From positions 1-64,000 of the forward strand of contig CAMYLY010000001.1 of NCBI GenBank assembly GCA_947259405.1: a DNA stretch of 64,000 nucleotides, written 5' to 3'. The translations under genes were made by a program, and so were the position numbers. The DNA is from an uncultured Gemmatimonadales bacterium (lineage in GTDB: Bacteria > Gemmatimonadota > Gemmatimonadetes > Gemmatimonadales > GWC2-71-9). Below are positions 45,481-54,851 of the stretch, piece after piece. Each line of letters begins with the position of its first letter. Position 1 is the stretch's first letter. Below the pieces are notes generated by a model that was given only the letters and a program-made list of their open reading frames with translations, ran no database searches and was not told the DNA's origin.

Positions 45481-47250
45481 ATGACGTACCTGATCGCGGC
45501 GCTCGTGGCCCCGGTGCTGGGGCCGGTCCTCTACACGGCCTTTCGACAGCAGGCGGGAGCCTTTCGGCTTCTGGACGGCTTCGTGTACCTCGCCATCCCG
45601 GGACTCGTCTTTTTGCACGTGTTCCCGTTTGCCGTCGAACAGCGCAGTCCAGCCGCCGTTGTTGCCGTCACCCTGGGTCTCCTCCTCCCCACACTAGCGG
45701 AGCGCACGGCTCGCGCGGTCGCACTGCGAACGGACACTTTCGCTCTGCTTTTCGGAATCAGCGGTCTCGCACTCCACGCCCTCCTCGACGGGGCGGCCCT
45801 GGCCCCCGCTAGCCAAACCAGCGACCTGCCTTTCGCGTTGGCGATCACGCTCCATCGCCTCCCAGTGGGACTGGCGATCTGGTGGCTCGTTCGTCCGAAA
45901 TACGGTCTCCAATCCGCCGTGGTAGCCATTGGCACACTGGTCGCGGTGACCGTGGTGGGCTATGGAGCGAGCGCGGGTCTCCTCGCCAGCAGCGGGGCCG
46001 AGGCCGTGGCTCTCTACCAGGCGTTCGTGGGCGGCTCACTGATCCACGTAGTATTCCACCAGGGCCACCCGGACAAGGCGATACGCGAGACGCCCGCATT
46101 GAGACGCTTTGAAGGCCTCGGTGGCCTCTTCGCGTTCATCCTCCTCATCGTGCTGGCCCGAGCGCACGTGGGCGACATGCCGGTCGGCGCCATCCAGGTG
46201 TTTGGCGAGCGATTTCTCGTTCTGGCTCTCGAGAGCGCCCCAGCCCTCGTAATCGCCTACTTCGCTGCCGGCGCCCTGAGCGCGTTCCTCCCGGGGACCT
46301 CGATTCGCTGGATTGCGAAAGGTGGGAGCCTCTCCTCGGCCATTCGGGGCACCGTGGTAGGACTTCCATTCCCAATCTGCTCGTGCGGCGTGATTCCGAT
46401 CTATCGCACGCTCGTCGTTCGAGGTGCACCGCCGGCTGCTGCTATGGCGTTCTTGGTGGCGACCCCAGAGCTGGGCCTCGACGCCGTGCTCCTGTCGATC
46501 CCACTGTTGGGGCTGTCTATGACCTGGATCCGCGTGATTGCCGCGGCGTTCGCGGCCCTGTTCGTGGGGTGGCTCGTAGGTCGACTCCTCCCAACGGCCA
46601 CTGATATCCCGGACACCTCGGGCGCGGCGATTGGCACTGACCGCGCCATGACGGTGGGTGAACGTACCCGAGCCGGGCTCAAGACCGGACTCGGCGACGT
46701 GGTCGACCACACGGCACCATGGATCCTTCTTGGACTCGCGATTGCCGCGGCGATCGAGCCGTTTCTCTCCGAAGGGCTGATCGCGTCCATCCCGGGCGGT
46801 TTGGAGGTCCCGCTCTTCGCGTTGCTGGGTGTCCCCACGTATGTATGTGCGTCTTCGGCCACGCCCTTGGTTGCGGCTCTCATGGTCGGTGGACTGTCGC
46901 CAGGAGCGGCCATCGCGTTCCTGATCACCGGTCCCGCGACCAACGCGACGACGTTCGGGCTGCTGTCAGGCCTCCACGGGTGGAAAGCCGCGCTGGCCTT
47001 CTCTGCCACGTTGATCGGATTCTCGGTGACCTTTGGCTATGCCATCAACGCGTTTGTCGGCACGCTCGCCGTACCTCCACTCGACGCCCTGGCCGCCGAG
47101 GACGCCAGCATCGTCAAGGTCGTCTCGCTCTGGGCCCTCCTCATGCTCTTTCTGGCCTCGCTGATGCGGCGCGGAGTCCGAAAGTTCCTTGGCGAGTTGC
47201 GCCAGGGTCTGGTCGGGGACGCGCGGCAACCGGTCGCGCTGCAGACCTGA
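45481..47250 (+). CDS. Predicted metal transporter: ZIP-like domain fused to an SO_0444-type permease
   Basis: A 589-residue polytopic protein. The N-terminal half (1-220) resembles ZIP metal transporters, with HALLDGAAL followed by ITLHRLPVGLAIWW (the paired His/Asp/Pro-Gly motifs of ZIP helices IV and V) and HVVFHQGHP. The C-terminal half (225-575) is a DUF318/SO_0444-type permease with GLPFPICSCGVIPIYRTL, VATPELGLDA, SSATPLVAALMVGGLSPGAA and LITGPATN. The CSC motif is the likely soft-metal site. The most reasonable role is Cu/Zn efflux or homeostasis; a metal-binding regulator is not adjacent. The fusion of two transporter types in one chain is unusual. Confidence 0.83.
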   Translation: MTYLIAALVAPVLGPVLYTAFRQQAGAFRLLDGFVYLAIPGLVFLHVFPFAVEQRSPAAVVAVTLGLLLPTLAERTARAVALRTDTFALLFGISGLALHALLDGAALAPASQTSDLPFALAITLHRLPVGLAIWWLVRPKYGLQSAVVAIGTLVAVTVVGYGASAGLLASSGAEAVALYQAFVGGSLIHVVFHQGHPDKAIRETPALRRFEGLGGLFAFILLIVLARAHVGDMPVGAIQVFGERFLVLALESAPALVIAYFAAGALSAFLPGTSIRWIAKGGSLSSAIRGTVVGLPFPICSCGVIPIYRTLVVRGAPPAAAMAFLVATPELGLDAVLLSIPLLGLSMTWIRVIAAAFAALFVGWLVGRLLPTATDIPDTSGAAIGTDRAMTVGERTRAGLKTGLGDVVDHTAPWILLGLAIAAAIEPFLSEGLIASIPGGLEVPLFALLGVPTYVCASSATPLVAALMVGGLSPGAAIAFLITGPATNATTFGLLSGLHGWKAALAFSATLIGFSVTFGYAINAFVGTLAVPPLDALAAEDASIVKVVSLWALLMLFLASLMRRGVRKFLGELRQGLVGDARQPVALQT

Positions 47251-47307
47251 AGAAGCAATGGCGCGGTGGTTTCACCCCGCTTCGAGTTCTGCCAAAGCGT
47301 CCCGTCT

Positions 47308-48903
47308 CTAGTTCCCCCCTCCACCGGTCGACGTCTTCGGTTTGAGGGTGGGGTATGTGATGCCGAGCTGTTCCAGGTACGTGTCGTATCGCGTTTCGTC
47401 GTAGTAGAACTTCCGCATTTCGGGCCGGAACCGATCCATGATGTCCTTGTTCAGGTCAGTGGGCGGCGGATCGTCCTCACTGATGAATGGGACGTATTCC
47501 GTTTCTGCTGTCTGCACGTCACGAAAATACGTCCACGCCTCATCGACGACGTTCGGCTCCAGAAACATGTGGAGCGCGGTCCGGGCCATTACCTTGGCTC
47601 CGGCGACCGCGCCCTTGTGGGCAATCGGCGTCGCCATCGCGATCGCACTCGACCAATGGTGACCCTGCAGCCCCCGCACGTTCGAAGGAAATCGGAGCGT
47701 CACCGTCGGAACGGTCCACGAGATATCACCGATGTCGTCGGAGCCACCACTCGTGCGGTTTTCGCTGGGCTCCCGGAGTTCCGCAACCTCCATCGACAGA
47801 CCGCGTGGTTCGCTGCCCACCTCTTCTTGAATCGCTTTCGCCATGGTCTGGTCGGCTTCGTCCCATGCGGGCAGCCCAACCTCCTGGATATGCTCATACA
47901 TCGTTTCCGCTATGACCTTGTTGAAGTGACGCGGCCACGCGGCGCCGCGCACACGGTAGGACATCTCCGTATCTGTCATCAACGCGGCCCCTTCCGCCAT
48001 ACGGATGGCCGTGTCGAAGTTGCGCTTGATGTCTTCGTAATCCATCTCACGTAGGAAGTACCACACCGACGCGCGCGGCGGAACGACATTGGGTTGGTCG
48101 CCGCCGTCGGTGATCACATAGTGCGACCGCTGTAGCGGTCGCAGATGCTCGCGTCGAAAATTCCACGCGATGTTCAGGAGTTCGACCGCATCGAGCGCGC
48201 TCCGCCCACGCCACGGCGCTCCCGCCCCGTGCGCGGCTTCACCAGCGAACGAAAACTCAACCGACACCAATCCGGTGCCGTTGGCCGGACCCCACGTGAC
48301 GCTCAGGTTGCTGCTCACATGGGTGAACAACACGGCGTCGACCTCCTCGAAATATCCATCCCGCACGAACCACGCTTTGCTCCCAAGTTGTTCCTCTGCC
48401 ACACCCGGCCACAAAACAAGCGTTCCCGGAATCCGCTCACGCTCCATGATCTCCTTCAACGCAAGTGCTGCGGCCACGTTCACCGCTTGCCCGGAATTGT
48501 GACCCTCGCCGTGACCCGGAGCGCCCTCGATGAGCGGATCGTGATACGCCACACCAGGCTTCTGACTGGATTTCGGGATTCCGTCGATGTCACTGCCGAA
48601 CGCGATGACAGGTCGGCCCGACCCCCACCGCGCAAACCATGCCGTGGGAATATCGGCCGCTCCACGCTCGATTTTGAATCCGTTGCGCTCGAGCACCCCA
48701 GTGACGTAGGTCGACGTCTCGATTTCCTGTTGCCCGAGTTCCGAGAACGAGAAGATCTTGTCTACCATGACCTGGACCAGCTTGGCCCGGCCATCGACCA
48801 TCGTTTCGACCTCATCGACCAGGGCTTCCGTCCGCTGGGCCTGCGCCACCGGCGCGACACTCAACACGAACAGGGTCGTCACACCAAACACACGTTGTCG
48901 CAT
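47308..48903 (-). CDS. Exported M20 family amidohydrolase (AbgB-like)
   Basis: 531 residues from ATG 48903 (GAGAGG upstream); signal peptide ending in VAQAQ. The M20D/AbgB domain has ETSTYVTGVLE, AFGSDIDGIP, APGHGEGHNSG (metal ligands), WPGVAEEQLGSKAW with the catalytic Glu pair, FTHVSSNL and the dimerisation lobe around FAGEAAHGAGAPW. Relatives cleave p-aminobenzoyl-glutamate or N-acyl amino acids. The export signal suggests it works on peptides or acyl-amino acids in the periplasm. It lies 40 bases downstream of the M19 dipeptidase on the same strand, a likely two-gene peptide-degradation operon. Confidence 0.92.
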   Translation of the reverse strand: MRQRVFGVTTLFVLSVAPVAQAQRTEALVDEVETMVDGRAKLVQVMVDKIFSFSELGQQEIETSTYVTGVLERNGFKIERGAADIPTAWFARWGSGRPVIAFGSDIDGIPKSSQKPGVAYHDPLIEGAPGHGEGHNSGQAVNVAAALALKEIMERERIPGTLVLWPGVAEEQLGSKAWFVRDGYFEEVDAVLFTHVSSNLSVTWGPANGTGLVSVEFSFAGEAAHGAGAPWRGRSALDAVELLNIAWNFRREHLRPLQRSHYVITDGGDQPNVVPPRASVWYFLREMDYEDIKRNFDTAIRMAEGAALMTDTEMSYRVRGAAWPRHFNKVIAETMYEHIQEVGLPAWDEADQTMAKAIQEEVGSEPRGLSMEVAELREPSENRTSGGSDDIGDISWTVPTVTLRFPSNVRGLQGHHWSSAIAMATPIAHKGAVAGAKVMARTALHMFLEPNVVDEAWTYFRDVQTAETEYVPFISEDDPPPTDLNKDIMDRFRPEMRKFYYDETRYDTYLEQLGITYPTLKPKTSTGGGGN

Positions 48904-48943
48904 CACATCGCCTCTCGATGTCGGTTCATACCGCTTTGCCTCC

Positions 48944-50080
48944 CTACCGTCCGTCCAACTCTCGGATCGTCCTTGTCGACGGGGGTCGCTCGCGCTGTAG
49001 CCTTCGCGCGACGCGTTCAGCCTCACGGATCACGCGCAGGAGGTTCTCCCCTGCCAATTTGGCCAGATCTTCGTCTCCCCAACCACGCCTGGACAGCTCA
49101 GCAAACAACGCCGGGAAAGTGGAAACGTCCTCGAGCCCGATCGGCGTCGAGCTGATACCGTCGAAGTCACTGCCAATGCCAACGTGATCGACCCCGGCAA
49201 CCCGGCGGATGTGCTCAATGTGATCGACCACGTCGCCAATCGTGGCAACGTCGCGGTCGGTCAGGAACGACGGCACAAAGGTCACCATCACTACGCCCCC
49301 ATTGTCGGCAAGCTGTGTGAGAATGGAGTCGGGTACGTTGCGCCGGTGGTCACGTAAAGCTCGTGCAGACGAGTGGGAGAAGATGACGGGCGCGTCGACT
49401 GTGTTGAGCACGTCGCTCATGGTGCCCGGTGACGTGTGTGACAGGTCCACCAACATCCCCAGCCAATTCATCTCGCGAACGACCTCTTCGCCGAACCCCG
49501 TCAGTCCGCCGTGTTCGGGGTCATCGGTCCCGGCGTCCGCCCAATCGACATTCCGCGAGTGGGTGAGCGTCATGTACCGCACGCCCAGGTCGTAATACGC
49601 GCGGAGCGCACCCAGCGAGTTCTCGATAGCATGCCCGCCTTCGATCCCGAGCATCGATGCGATACGCCCTTCACCGAAAGCGCGCTCGATGTCGGACGCG
49701 GTGCCCGCAAACTGGAAATGGCCTGGGTGCGCACGGATAAACTGTCGCGCGACATCGATCTGCTCGAGCTGGACGCGTGCAAATCCAGAGTCGCCGTACG
49801 CCGACGGGATGTAGACGGACCAGAACTGCGCTCCGAGCATACCCTGCCGAAGTCGGTCGAGATCGGTATGGCCCGGTGCCCGACGGGAAATGTCGTACGC
49901 CGCGACGTTCAGCGGTGCGTCCTCGAACAAGCGAATGGCCCAGGGAAGGTCGTTGTGGCCATCGATCAGTGGCGTCATCGAGAGCACGCGGCGAGCGCGT
50001 TCGAGGTGCTCGTCGTTTTGGGCGTCGAGGTGCTGAGGAAAGATGGCTGCGCCTATCATCAGTACCGCCAGGCGGTGCAT
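48944..50080 (-). CDS. Exported membrane dipeptidase (peptidase M19)
   Basis: 378 residues from ATG 50080; signal peptide to about residue 20 (PQHLDAQ). The renal-dipeptidase fold is shown by IDGHNDLPW (first His and Asp metal ligands), LGIEGGHAIEN (bridging Glu), YMTLTHSRN, LVDLSHTS and IFSHSSARAL (further His ligands), and GIGSDFDGI. These binuclear zinc enzymes hydrolyse a wide range of dipeptides. It is encoded just upstream of the M20 amidohydrolase. A longer in-frame start at 50266 would add 62 residues of low-quality sequence before the signal peptide and was not used. Confidence 0.93.
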   Translation of the reverse strand: MHRLAVLMIGAAIFPQHLDAQNDEHLERARRVLSMTPLIDGHNDLPWAIRLFEDAPLNVAAYDISRRAPGHTDLDRLRQGMLGAQFWSVYIPSAYGDSGFARVQLEQIDVARQFIRAHPGHFQFAGTASDIERAFGEGRIASMLGIEGGHAIENSLGALRAYYDLGVRYMTLTHSRNVDWADAGTDDPEHGGLTGFGEEVVREMNWLGMLVDLSHTSPGTMSDVLNTVDAPVIFSHSSARALRDHRRNVPDSILTQLADNGGVVMVTFVPSFLTDRDVATIGDVVDHIEHIRRVAGVDHVGIGSDFDGISSTPIGLEDVSTFPALFAELSRRGWGDEDLAKLAGENLLRVIREAERVARRLQRERPPSTRTIRELDGR

Positions 50081-50553
50081 AGCGTCTCCAGGGCTGGTTC
50101 CACACGGCTCGTTCGCCTGACAACTTACCCTGCGTCCCCCATCCACATCTAGCCGGAAATGCTTGCGCTTGTCTGGATCACCTTGCACGCTGGCGACGGC
50201 GGTGATCGACGCCCAACCTCGTCGACCCTGCCCCAACAAGGGTTCTCGAGAGGCAAAGGGGGGCATACTCCAGGATCGGCATCAACGGACCTTTGCGTCG
50301 GCGCGGGGCGCCACTGGGGGACAGTGACCTGTGGCCTGACCAAAGGACTTGATGAAGCCTACGCAGCGCGCGCGCATGCAGGACACGGGCGAAGCCGCAC
50401 GCAGCACGTCTGAAGGAAATCTGGGGCGAGCGGCTCGTCGCTCTCGGCAGCCCGGACCTAGGTGGGATCCACGGGGGACGGACCATCGTCCTTCCCCCTT
50501 CTAGCCGACCTCGCCTTGGCGACGTACGTTAGCGATACCGAAGGAGGCGGCAC
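50081..50553. other. Intergenic region of about 470 bases, no gene recognised
   Basis: Only short, Arg/Pro-rich reading frames occur on either strand and none resembles a protein family. I found no tRNA-like or known ncRNA signature. The region contains the divergent upstream sequences of the M19 dipeptidase and the PP2C phosphatase, the latter with a strong AAGGAGG ribosome site at its right edge (about 50539). Confidence 0.55.
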
Positions 50554-51432
50554 ATGGCAGCCCCAAAGACCGACCCGCAGGCCGACGCGATGCGTAAACC
50601 TCACGATGATGAAGTCGACTTTGTAGGGCTCACCCATACGGGGAAGGTGCGGGCCAACAATCAGGACCATTTCCTCATCTGCTCGCTGCGCAAGGGCGTC
50701 GAGGTCCACGCCACGAGCCTCGACGACGTGTCGGCGCTCACGCAGGCCGGCGACCGCATGGCGTTTCTCGCCATGGTCGCCGACGGCGTGGGCAGCAGCG
50801 CCAAAGGCGGTGTGGCGAGTCGCCTGGCACTCGAAACCGCCACGCGCTACGCCATCGAAAGTATGCGTTGCTATCACGACGTGGACACGACCGACGACCA
50901 GGCATTTCTGGACGCCCTCCAGGACGCGGCATTCCAGGCTCATGCCAGCGTCGTTGCTGAGGCGGAGGCAGCTCCCGACCGGCGGGGAATGGCGACCACC
51001 CTCACCCTGTGGATGTTCGTGTGGCCCCGGTCCTACCTCCTGCAGGTGGGAGACAGTCGCTGCTACAAGTTTCGGGACGATAAGCTGACGCAGATCTCGC
51101 GCGACCAGACCATGGCGCAGGCTCTTGTGGATGAGGGCGTGCTCACACAGTCGACCGCGTTTAGGACGAAATGGGCCAATGTGCTTGCCAGTTCGATCGG
51201 AGGACAGCAAACCGCACCCGTGGTGACGCGACTCGATCAGGACTGGGATACCGTGAGCCTGCTGTGCAGCGATGGACTGACCAAGCACGTCTCCGAGGAA
51301 CAGATCGCCGATCGCTTGCGGAACATGAAGTCATCGCACCAGGCCTGCGAGCAGCTCATTCAGGATGCGCTCGACGGCGGCGGGAGTGACAATATCACGG
51401 TGATCGTCGGGCGGGATGTGAAGAAAGGTTAG
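50554..51432 (+). CDS. PP2C-family Ser/Thr protein phosphatase
   Basis: A 292-residue soluble phosphatase behind a strong AAGGAGGCGGC site. PP2C motifs appear in order: GLTHTGKVRANNQD (first Asp region), MVADGVGSSAKGGVAS (metal Asp), MATTLTLW, LLQVGDSRCY, SSIGGQ, LLCSDGLTKHV and GGGSDNITVIVGRD (last metal Asp). It should dephosphorylate the targets of the PknB-type kinases, three of which are encoded in this window. Nothing is missing. A clear terminator follows. Confidence 0.95.
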   Translation: MAAPKTDPQADAMRKPHDDEVDFVGLTHTGKVRANNQDHFLICSLRKGVEVHATSLDDVSALTQAGDRMAFLAMVADGVGSSAKGGVASRLALETATRYAIESMRCYHDVDTTDDQAFLDALQDAAFQAHASVVAEAEAAPDRRGMATTLTLWMFVWPRSYLLQVGDSRCYKFRDDKLTQISRDQTMAQALVDEGVLTQSTAFRTKWANVLASSIGGQQTAPVVTRLDQDWDTVSLLCSDGLTKHVSEEQIADRLRNMKSSHQACEQLIQDALDGGGSDNITVIVGRDVKKG

Positions 51433-51450
51433 GAGGGTAGTCCAGCGACG

Positions 51451-51482
51451 AAGGCGGCCGGCTCCGTGAAGCCGACCGCCTT
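51451..51482 (+). terminator. Rho-independent terminator after the phosphatase gene
   Basis: AAGGCGGCCGGCT and AGCCGACCGCCTT form a 13-bp stem with one mismatch and a 6-base loop, followed by CTGCTTTC. It lies 18 bases behind the PP2C stop and between convergent genes. Confidence 0.8.
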
Positions 51483-51508
51483 CTGCTTTCGTCCGCCTCC
51501 TGTTCGCC

Positions 51509-54500
51509 CTACCGCCCTGACTCCCCGTATCCCCCAATTCGCTCCACTACCAGCGTCTGCGTGAATGTGCGGCCGCCGGCCTTCAACGTGATGGTGTACA
51601 CACCTGGCTCCATCAATGGTGCCTGCCCACCCCCGCCGCGGAAGAAGCGGCGCATGAGGGACTGCGTCCCCTGCCCGGGCATCACCAGCTCGGCGATCTC
51701 GCGCATCTGGCCAAACTGCCCAGCGCCAAACCCACCACCGCTCATCTGCTCGGCGGGTCGCTCTCTGAATGCTTCGGGGTCCCGTGCCTGGCCGCCACCG
51801 CCGCTGCCACGGCCACCGCCACGGCCGCCGCCAAAGCTCCTGAACAGTGCCTGGGCACCCTCTTCACTCGTGAATGCGGCCGTCATCCGGCGCACCATCT
51901 GTTCCTGCCACCCAGCCTCGATGAGCGAATCCGCCACTACCTTGGCCCGCGCTGAGATCTTCTCGCGCTCCTTGATCTCATACGGACCCGGCTCCGCTCG
52001 CTCGGCGGCCGGTCCGCGGTAGTTCCAGCGGACGGTGTGAATGCCCTCGGCGGCCGCTCCCTGCAGGGTGTTTACCACATCGCCGTCAGCGTTGGTGACC
52101 GTGATCTCCACCTGAGGCCCGCGGGGTCCTCGCTGCCCCGGACCACCCGGCCCTCCCCGACCGCCTGCACCACGTCGCGCGGCTGGCGGTCCCGGGTCGG
52201 CCTGGTCGCCCGGCTCGGGCTGGTTTGCCTCGAACTCCTCCTGAAGTTCGGCCGCCAGCTCATCGCCGATGTAGTAACTGATCTCGGCGGACGAACCAGG
52301 TGTTGGTCGCGAGAACCACATCTGCGCGTAGAATTCCCCGCCACGCTCCGGTGTACCGAACTGGAAGCCCGGCCGTGGCTCGAACAGGGCCGCTCCATCA
52401 GCCACCACCGCATTGGTGAAGTCTTGGAGGGGGGCAATGTCCACGATCCAGATCGACCGGCCGTGCGTGCCCGCAATGAGTTCGCGGTCGCGCGGGTGAA
52501 TCTTGAGATCATGCACGGGCACCGCCGGCATCCCTTCCATGAAACGCTGCCACGATCCGCCTCGGTTCGTCGACACATACGCGCCGACGTCCGTGCCCAC
52601 GAACAACAGATTCTCGTTTCTCGGGTCTTCGCGCACGACGTGCACGAAGTCCAACGAGCCCGTTGGCAGGTTGGACGCGATCGACCGGAAGGTCCGGCCA
52701 CCATTCTCGGTCACGAATACGTACGGCGTGAAGTCATTCGTTCGGTGGCCGTCGAAGGTCACGTAGAAACGGTCGGCGTCGAACTTGGACGGCTCGATGC
52801 GACTCACATACGTCTGCGCCGGCACGCCGTTGAAGTTCTCGGTCAGTTCGGTCCACTCGCCGCCGTCGTCTCGCGTGATCCACACCCGTCCATCATCGGT
52901 TCCGGCAAAGATCATCCCCTGCTGGAGCGGTGACTCGGCCAATGCAACGATCGTCGCATACGTTTCCGCTCCGGTCACGTCGGGTGTAATCCCCCCCGTG
53001 GTGGACGTGCTGATTTCGACCTTTTCCTTGTCGTTGTGGCTGAGGTCCGGCGAGATCGGCTTCAGCTCATCACCCCAATCGGTGCTCTTCACCACCATGT
53101 TGCCACCAGCATAGAAGTGGCTGCGATCGTGGACCGACTGGAAGAATGGCGTACTCCAATTCCATCGCATGTCATGGCCAGCGGAGTCGGCGGATGCGCG
53201 CTCGCGCAGCGCCAGCACGCGCGGGTCGTCCTCACCCGCGCCTTCGTCCATCAGCATCACAATCGAGTCTTGATAGGGCAACCAGGCGTCGCGCCAATCC
53301 GGTTTGTCCAACGTGGTGCGCTCTCCGGTTGCGAGATTGCTCCGACCCATATTGCCGCCCTGCGATTCCGACCAGACGATCCTCGGGTCTTCGGGATCCT
53401 GCGCCGTGAAGAATCCGTCACCGCCGCTGATCGTCGCCCAGTGGTACTTCGTGATCTCGCCGTTCGACAAGCGGCTGGGTCCACACCACGTGTAATTGTC
53501 CTGGAGACCGCCGCAGATTCGGTAGGGAACCTCCATGTTGTAGCTCACGTGGTAGAACTGCCCCAGCGCCATGTTATTCAGGTATTGAAAGTTTCCGCCC
53601 CTGTCGTACGTGATGGCCACACCGCCATCGTTGCCGACGATCATACGATCGGGATCGTTCGGATCGATCCACATTGCGTGATGATCAACGTGGACACCTT
53701 GGGCAGCGTTGCCCACCGTCTTGCCACCGTCACTGGAAAAGTTGAACGACGAGAAATAGACCCGGTCGGGATCGAGCGGGTCGACCCGGACCTGGGAGTA
53801 GTAGAAGGGCCTGCTGTTGTTGTCGCTCCGCTTTTCCCACGTAGCGCCACCATCTTCCGACCGGTAGAGTCCCGTACCACCACTCTCGTCCTCCTCCTTT
53901 TCGGCCTCGACCATGGTGTACATGATGTCGGGATTCGAGACGCTGATAGCGATCCCAATTCGACCTTTGTTCGTGGTCGGGAATCCGTTGCCTTCGATCT
54001 CGACCCAGTTATCGCCCCCGTCCGTCGACGTCCACAGGGCGCTCCCAGGCCCACCACTCTGCAAGAACCAAGGGCCGCGGACCCGCTCCCAACTCGAGGC
54101 GAAGAGCACCTCGGGATTCCGGGGATGCATCGCCACGTCGACGAATCCGGCTTTGTCACTGATGAACTTGACGAGTTCCCACGTGTTGCCGCCGTCCGTC
54201 GTGCGGTACAACCCGCGTTCAGGATTCGCACCCCACACGTGTCCAAGCGCTGCGACGTACACGATGTCGGGATTCGTGGGGTGGACGACGACTCGGCCAA
54301 TGACCTGCGTTGCCTCGAGGCCTTTCGCCTCCCAGGTCATGCCCCCGTCGTTCGACTTGAAGATTCCGCCACCAGCGGAAATCGAATTGCGGGAATCCTC
54401 CTCGCCAGTACCCGCCCAGATCTGGTCCGGGTCGCTAGGCGCGATCGCGAGGTCACCCATCGCGACGACGCGCTGATGGTCCCAGATGGGTCGGAAGGTC

Positions 54501-54739
54501 GTGCCGTTGTTCGTCGTCTTCCAGATCCCGCCGCTCGCCGCCGCGACGTAGAACGTCTTGGAGGGGCTCGGCAGGCCCTCGATGTCGGTGACGCGGCCTC
54601 CCATGTTCACCGGACCCACCGACCGCCACTTGAATGCCGAGAGCGTTGCCGAGTCCAGGGGCTGAGAGAGTTGGGCTTCGAGAGCGGGGGCAAAGACGAC
54701 GAGCCCCACGAGCGCTAGGAGCGTGTTCCGTTGGATCAT
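51509..54739 (-). CDS. Exported BNR/sortilin-type beta-propeller protein
   Basis: 1076 residues from ATG 54739 (GGTGAG upstream); signal peptide ending in LEAQL. Residues 25-800 hold many Asp-box/BNR repeats (SNDGGMTWEAKG, TTDGGNTWELVKF, STDGGDNWVEIEG, TENGGRTFRSIAS, STNRGGSWQRFM), the double propeller of VPS10/sortilin-like 'glycosyl hydrolase' proteins. The C-terminal part has an Ig-like region and Gly/Arg-rich linkers (RRGAGGRGGPGGPGQRG; GGGRGGGRGSGGGG). The function is not established; it is probably a surface protein that binds or processes ligands, and no catalytic residues stand out. The stop is a TAG inside GGGCGGTAGGGCG. Confidence 0.9.
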   Translation of the reverse strand: MIQRNTLLALVGLVVFAPALEAQLSQPLDSATLSAFKWRSVGPVNMGGRVTDIEGLPSPSKTFYVAAASGGIWKTTNNGTTFRPIWDHQRVVAMGDLAIAPSDPDQIWAGTGEEDSRNSISAGGGIFKSNDGGMTWEAKGLEATQVIGRVVVHPTNPDIVYVAALGHVWGANPERGLYRTTDGGNTWELVKFISDKAGFVDVAMHPRNPEVLFASSWERVRGPWFLQSGGPGSALWTSTDGGDNWVEIEGNGFPTTNKGRIGIAISVSNPDIMYTMVEAEKEEDESGGTGLYRSEDGGATWEKRSDNNSRPFYYSQVRVDPLDPDRVYFSSFNFSSDGGKTVGNAAQGVHVDHHAMWIDPNDPDRMIVGNDGGVAITYDRGGNFQYLNNMALGQFYHVSYNMEVPYRICGGLQDNYTWCGPSRLSNGEITKYHWATISGGDGFFTAQDPEDPRIVWSESQGGNMGRSNLATGERTTLDKPDWRDAWLPYQDSIVMLMDEGAGEDDPRVLALRERASADSAGHDMRWNWSTPFFQSVHDRSHFYAGGNMVVKSTDWGDELKPISPDLSHNDKEKVEISTSTTGGITPDVTGAETYATIVALAESPLQQGMIFAGTDDGRVWITRDDGGEWTELTENFNGVPAQTYVSRIEPSKFDADRFYVTFDGHRTNDFTPYVFVTENGGRTFRSIASNLPTGSLDFVHVVREDPRNENLLFVGTDVGAYVSTNRGGSWQRFMEGMPAVPVHDLKIHPRDRELIAGTHGRSIWIVDIAPLQDFTNAVVADGAALFEPRPGFQFGTPERGGEFYAQMWFSRPTPGSSAEISYYIGDELAAELQEEFEANQPEPGDQADPGPPAARRGAGGRGGPGGPGQRGPRGPQVEITVTNADGDVVNTLQGAAAEGIHTVRWNYRGPAAERAEPGPYEIKEREKISARAKVVADSLIEAGWQEQMVRRMTAAFTSEEGAQALFRSFGGGRGGGRGSGGGGQARDPEAFRERPAEQMSGGGFGAGQFGQMREIAELVMPGQGTQSLMRRFFRGGGGQAPLMEPGVYTITLKAGGRTFTQTLVVERIGGYGESGR

Positions 54740-54851
54740 GTTCTCACCTGTGGAAGACGATTGAAGCGGATATCCGTACCAGCGATACGCACCGCGCGAG
54801 ACAATTGTTGACGGCAAGGGCCGGCTTCCGTCGCGTACATTCGAGAGCCGG

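Noticed and set aside
50081-50553. A non-coding RNA gene (tmRNA, RNase P, 6S)
   Set aside because: None of the conserved sequence landmarks of these RNAs could be found in the region on either strand.
53036-54718. A 560-codon plus-strand open frame
   Set aside because: It lies wholly antisense to the BNR-repeat protein, is rich in Arg/Val/His as expected for a GC-rich shadow frame, and matches no family.
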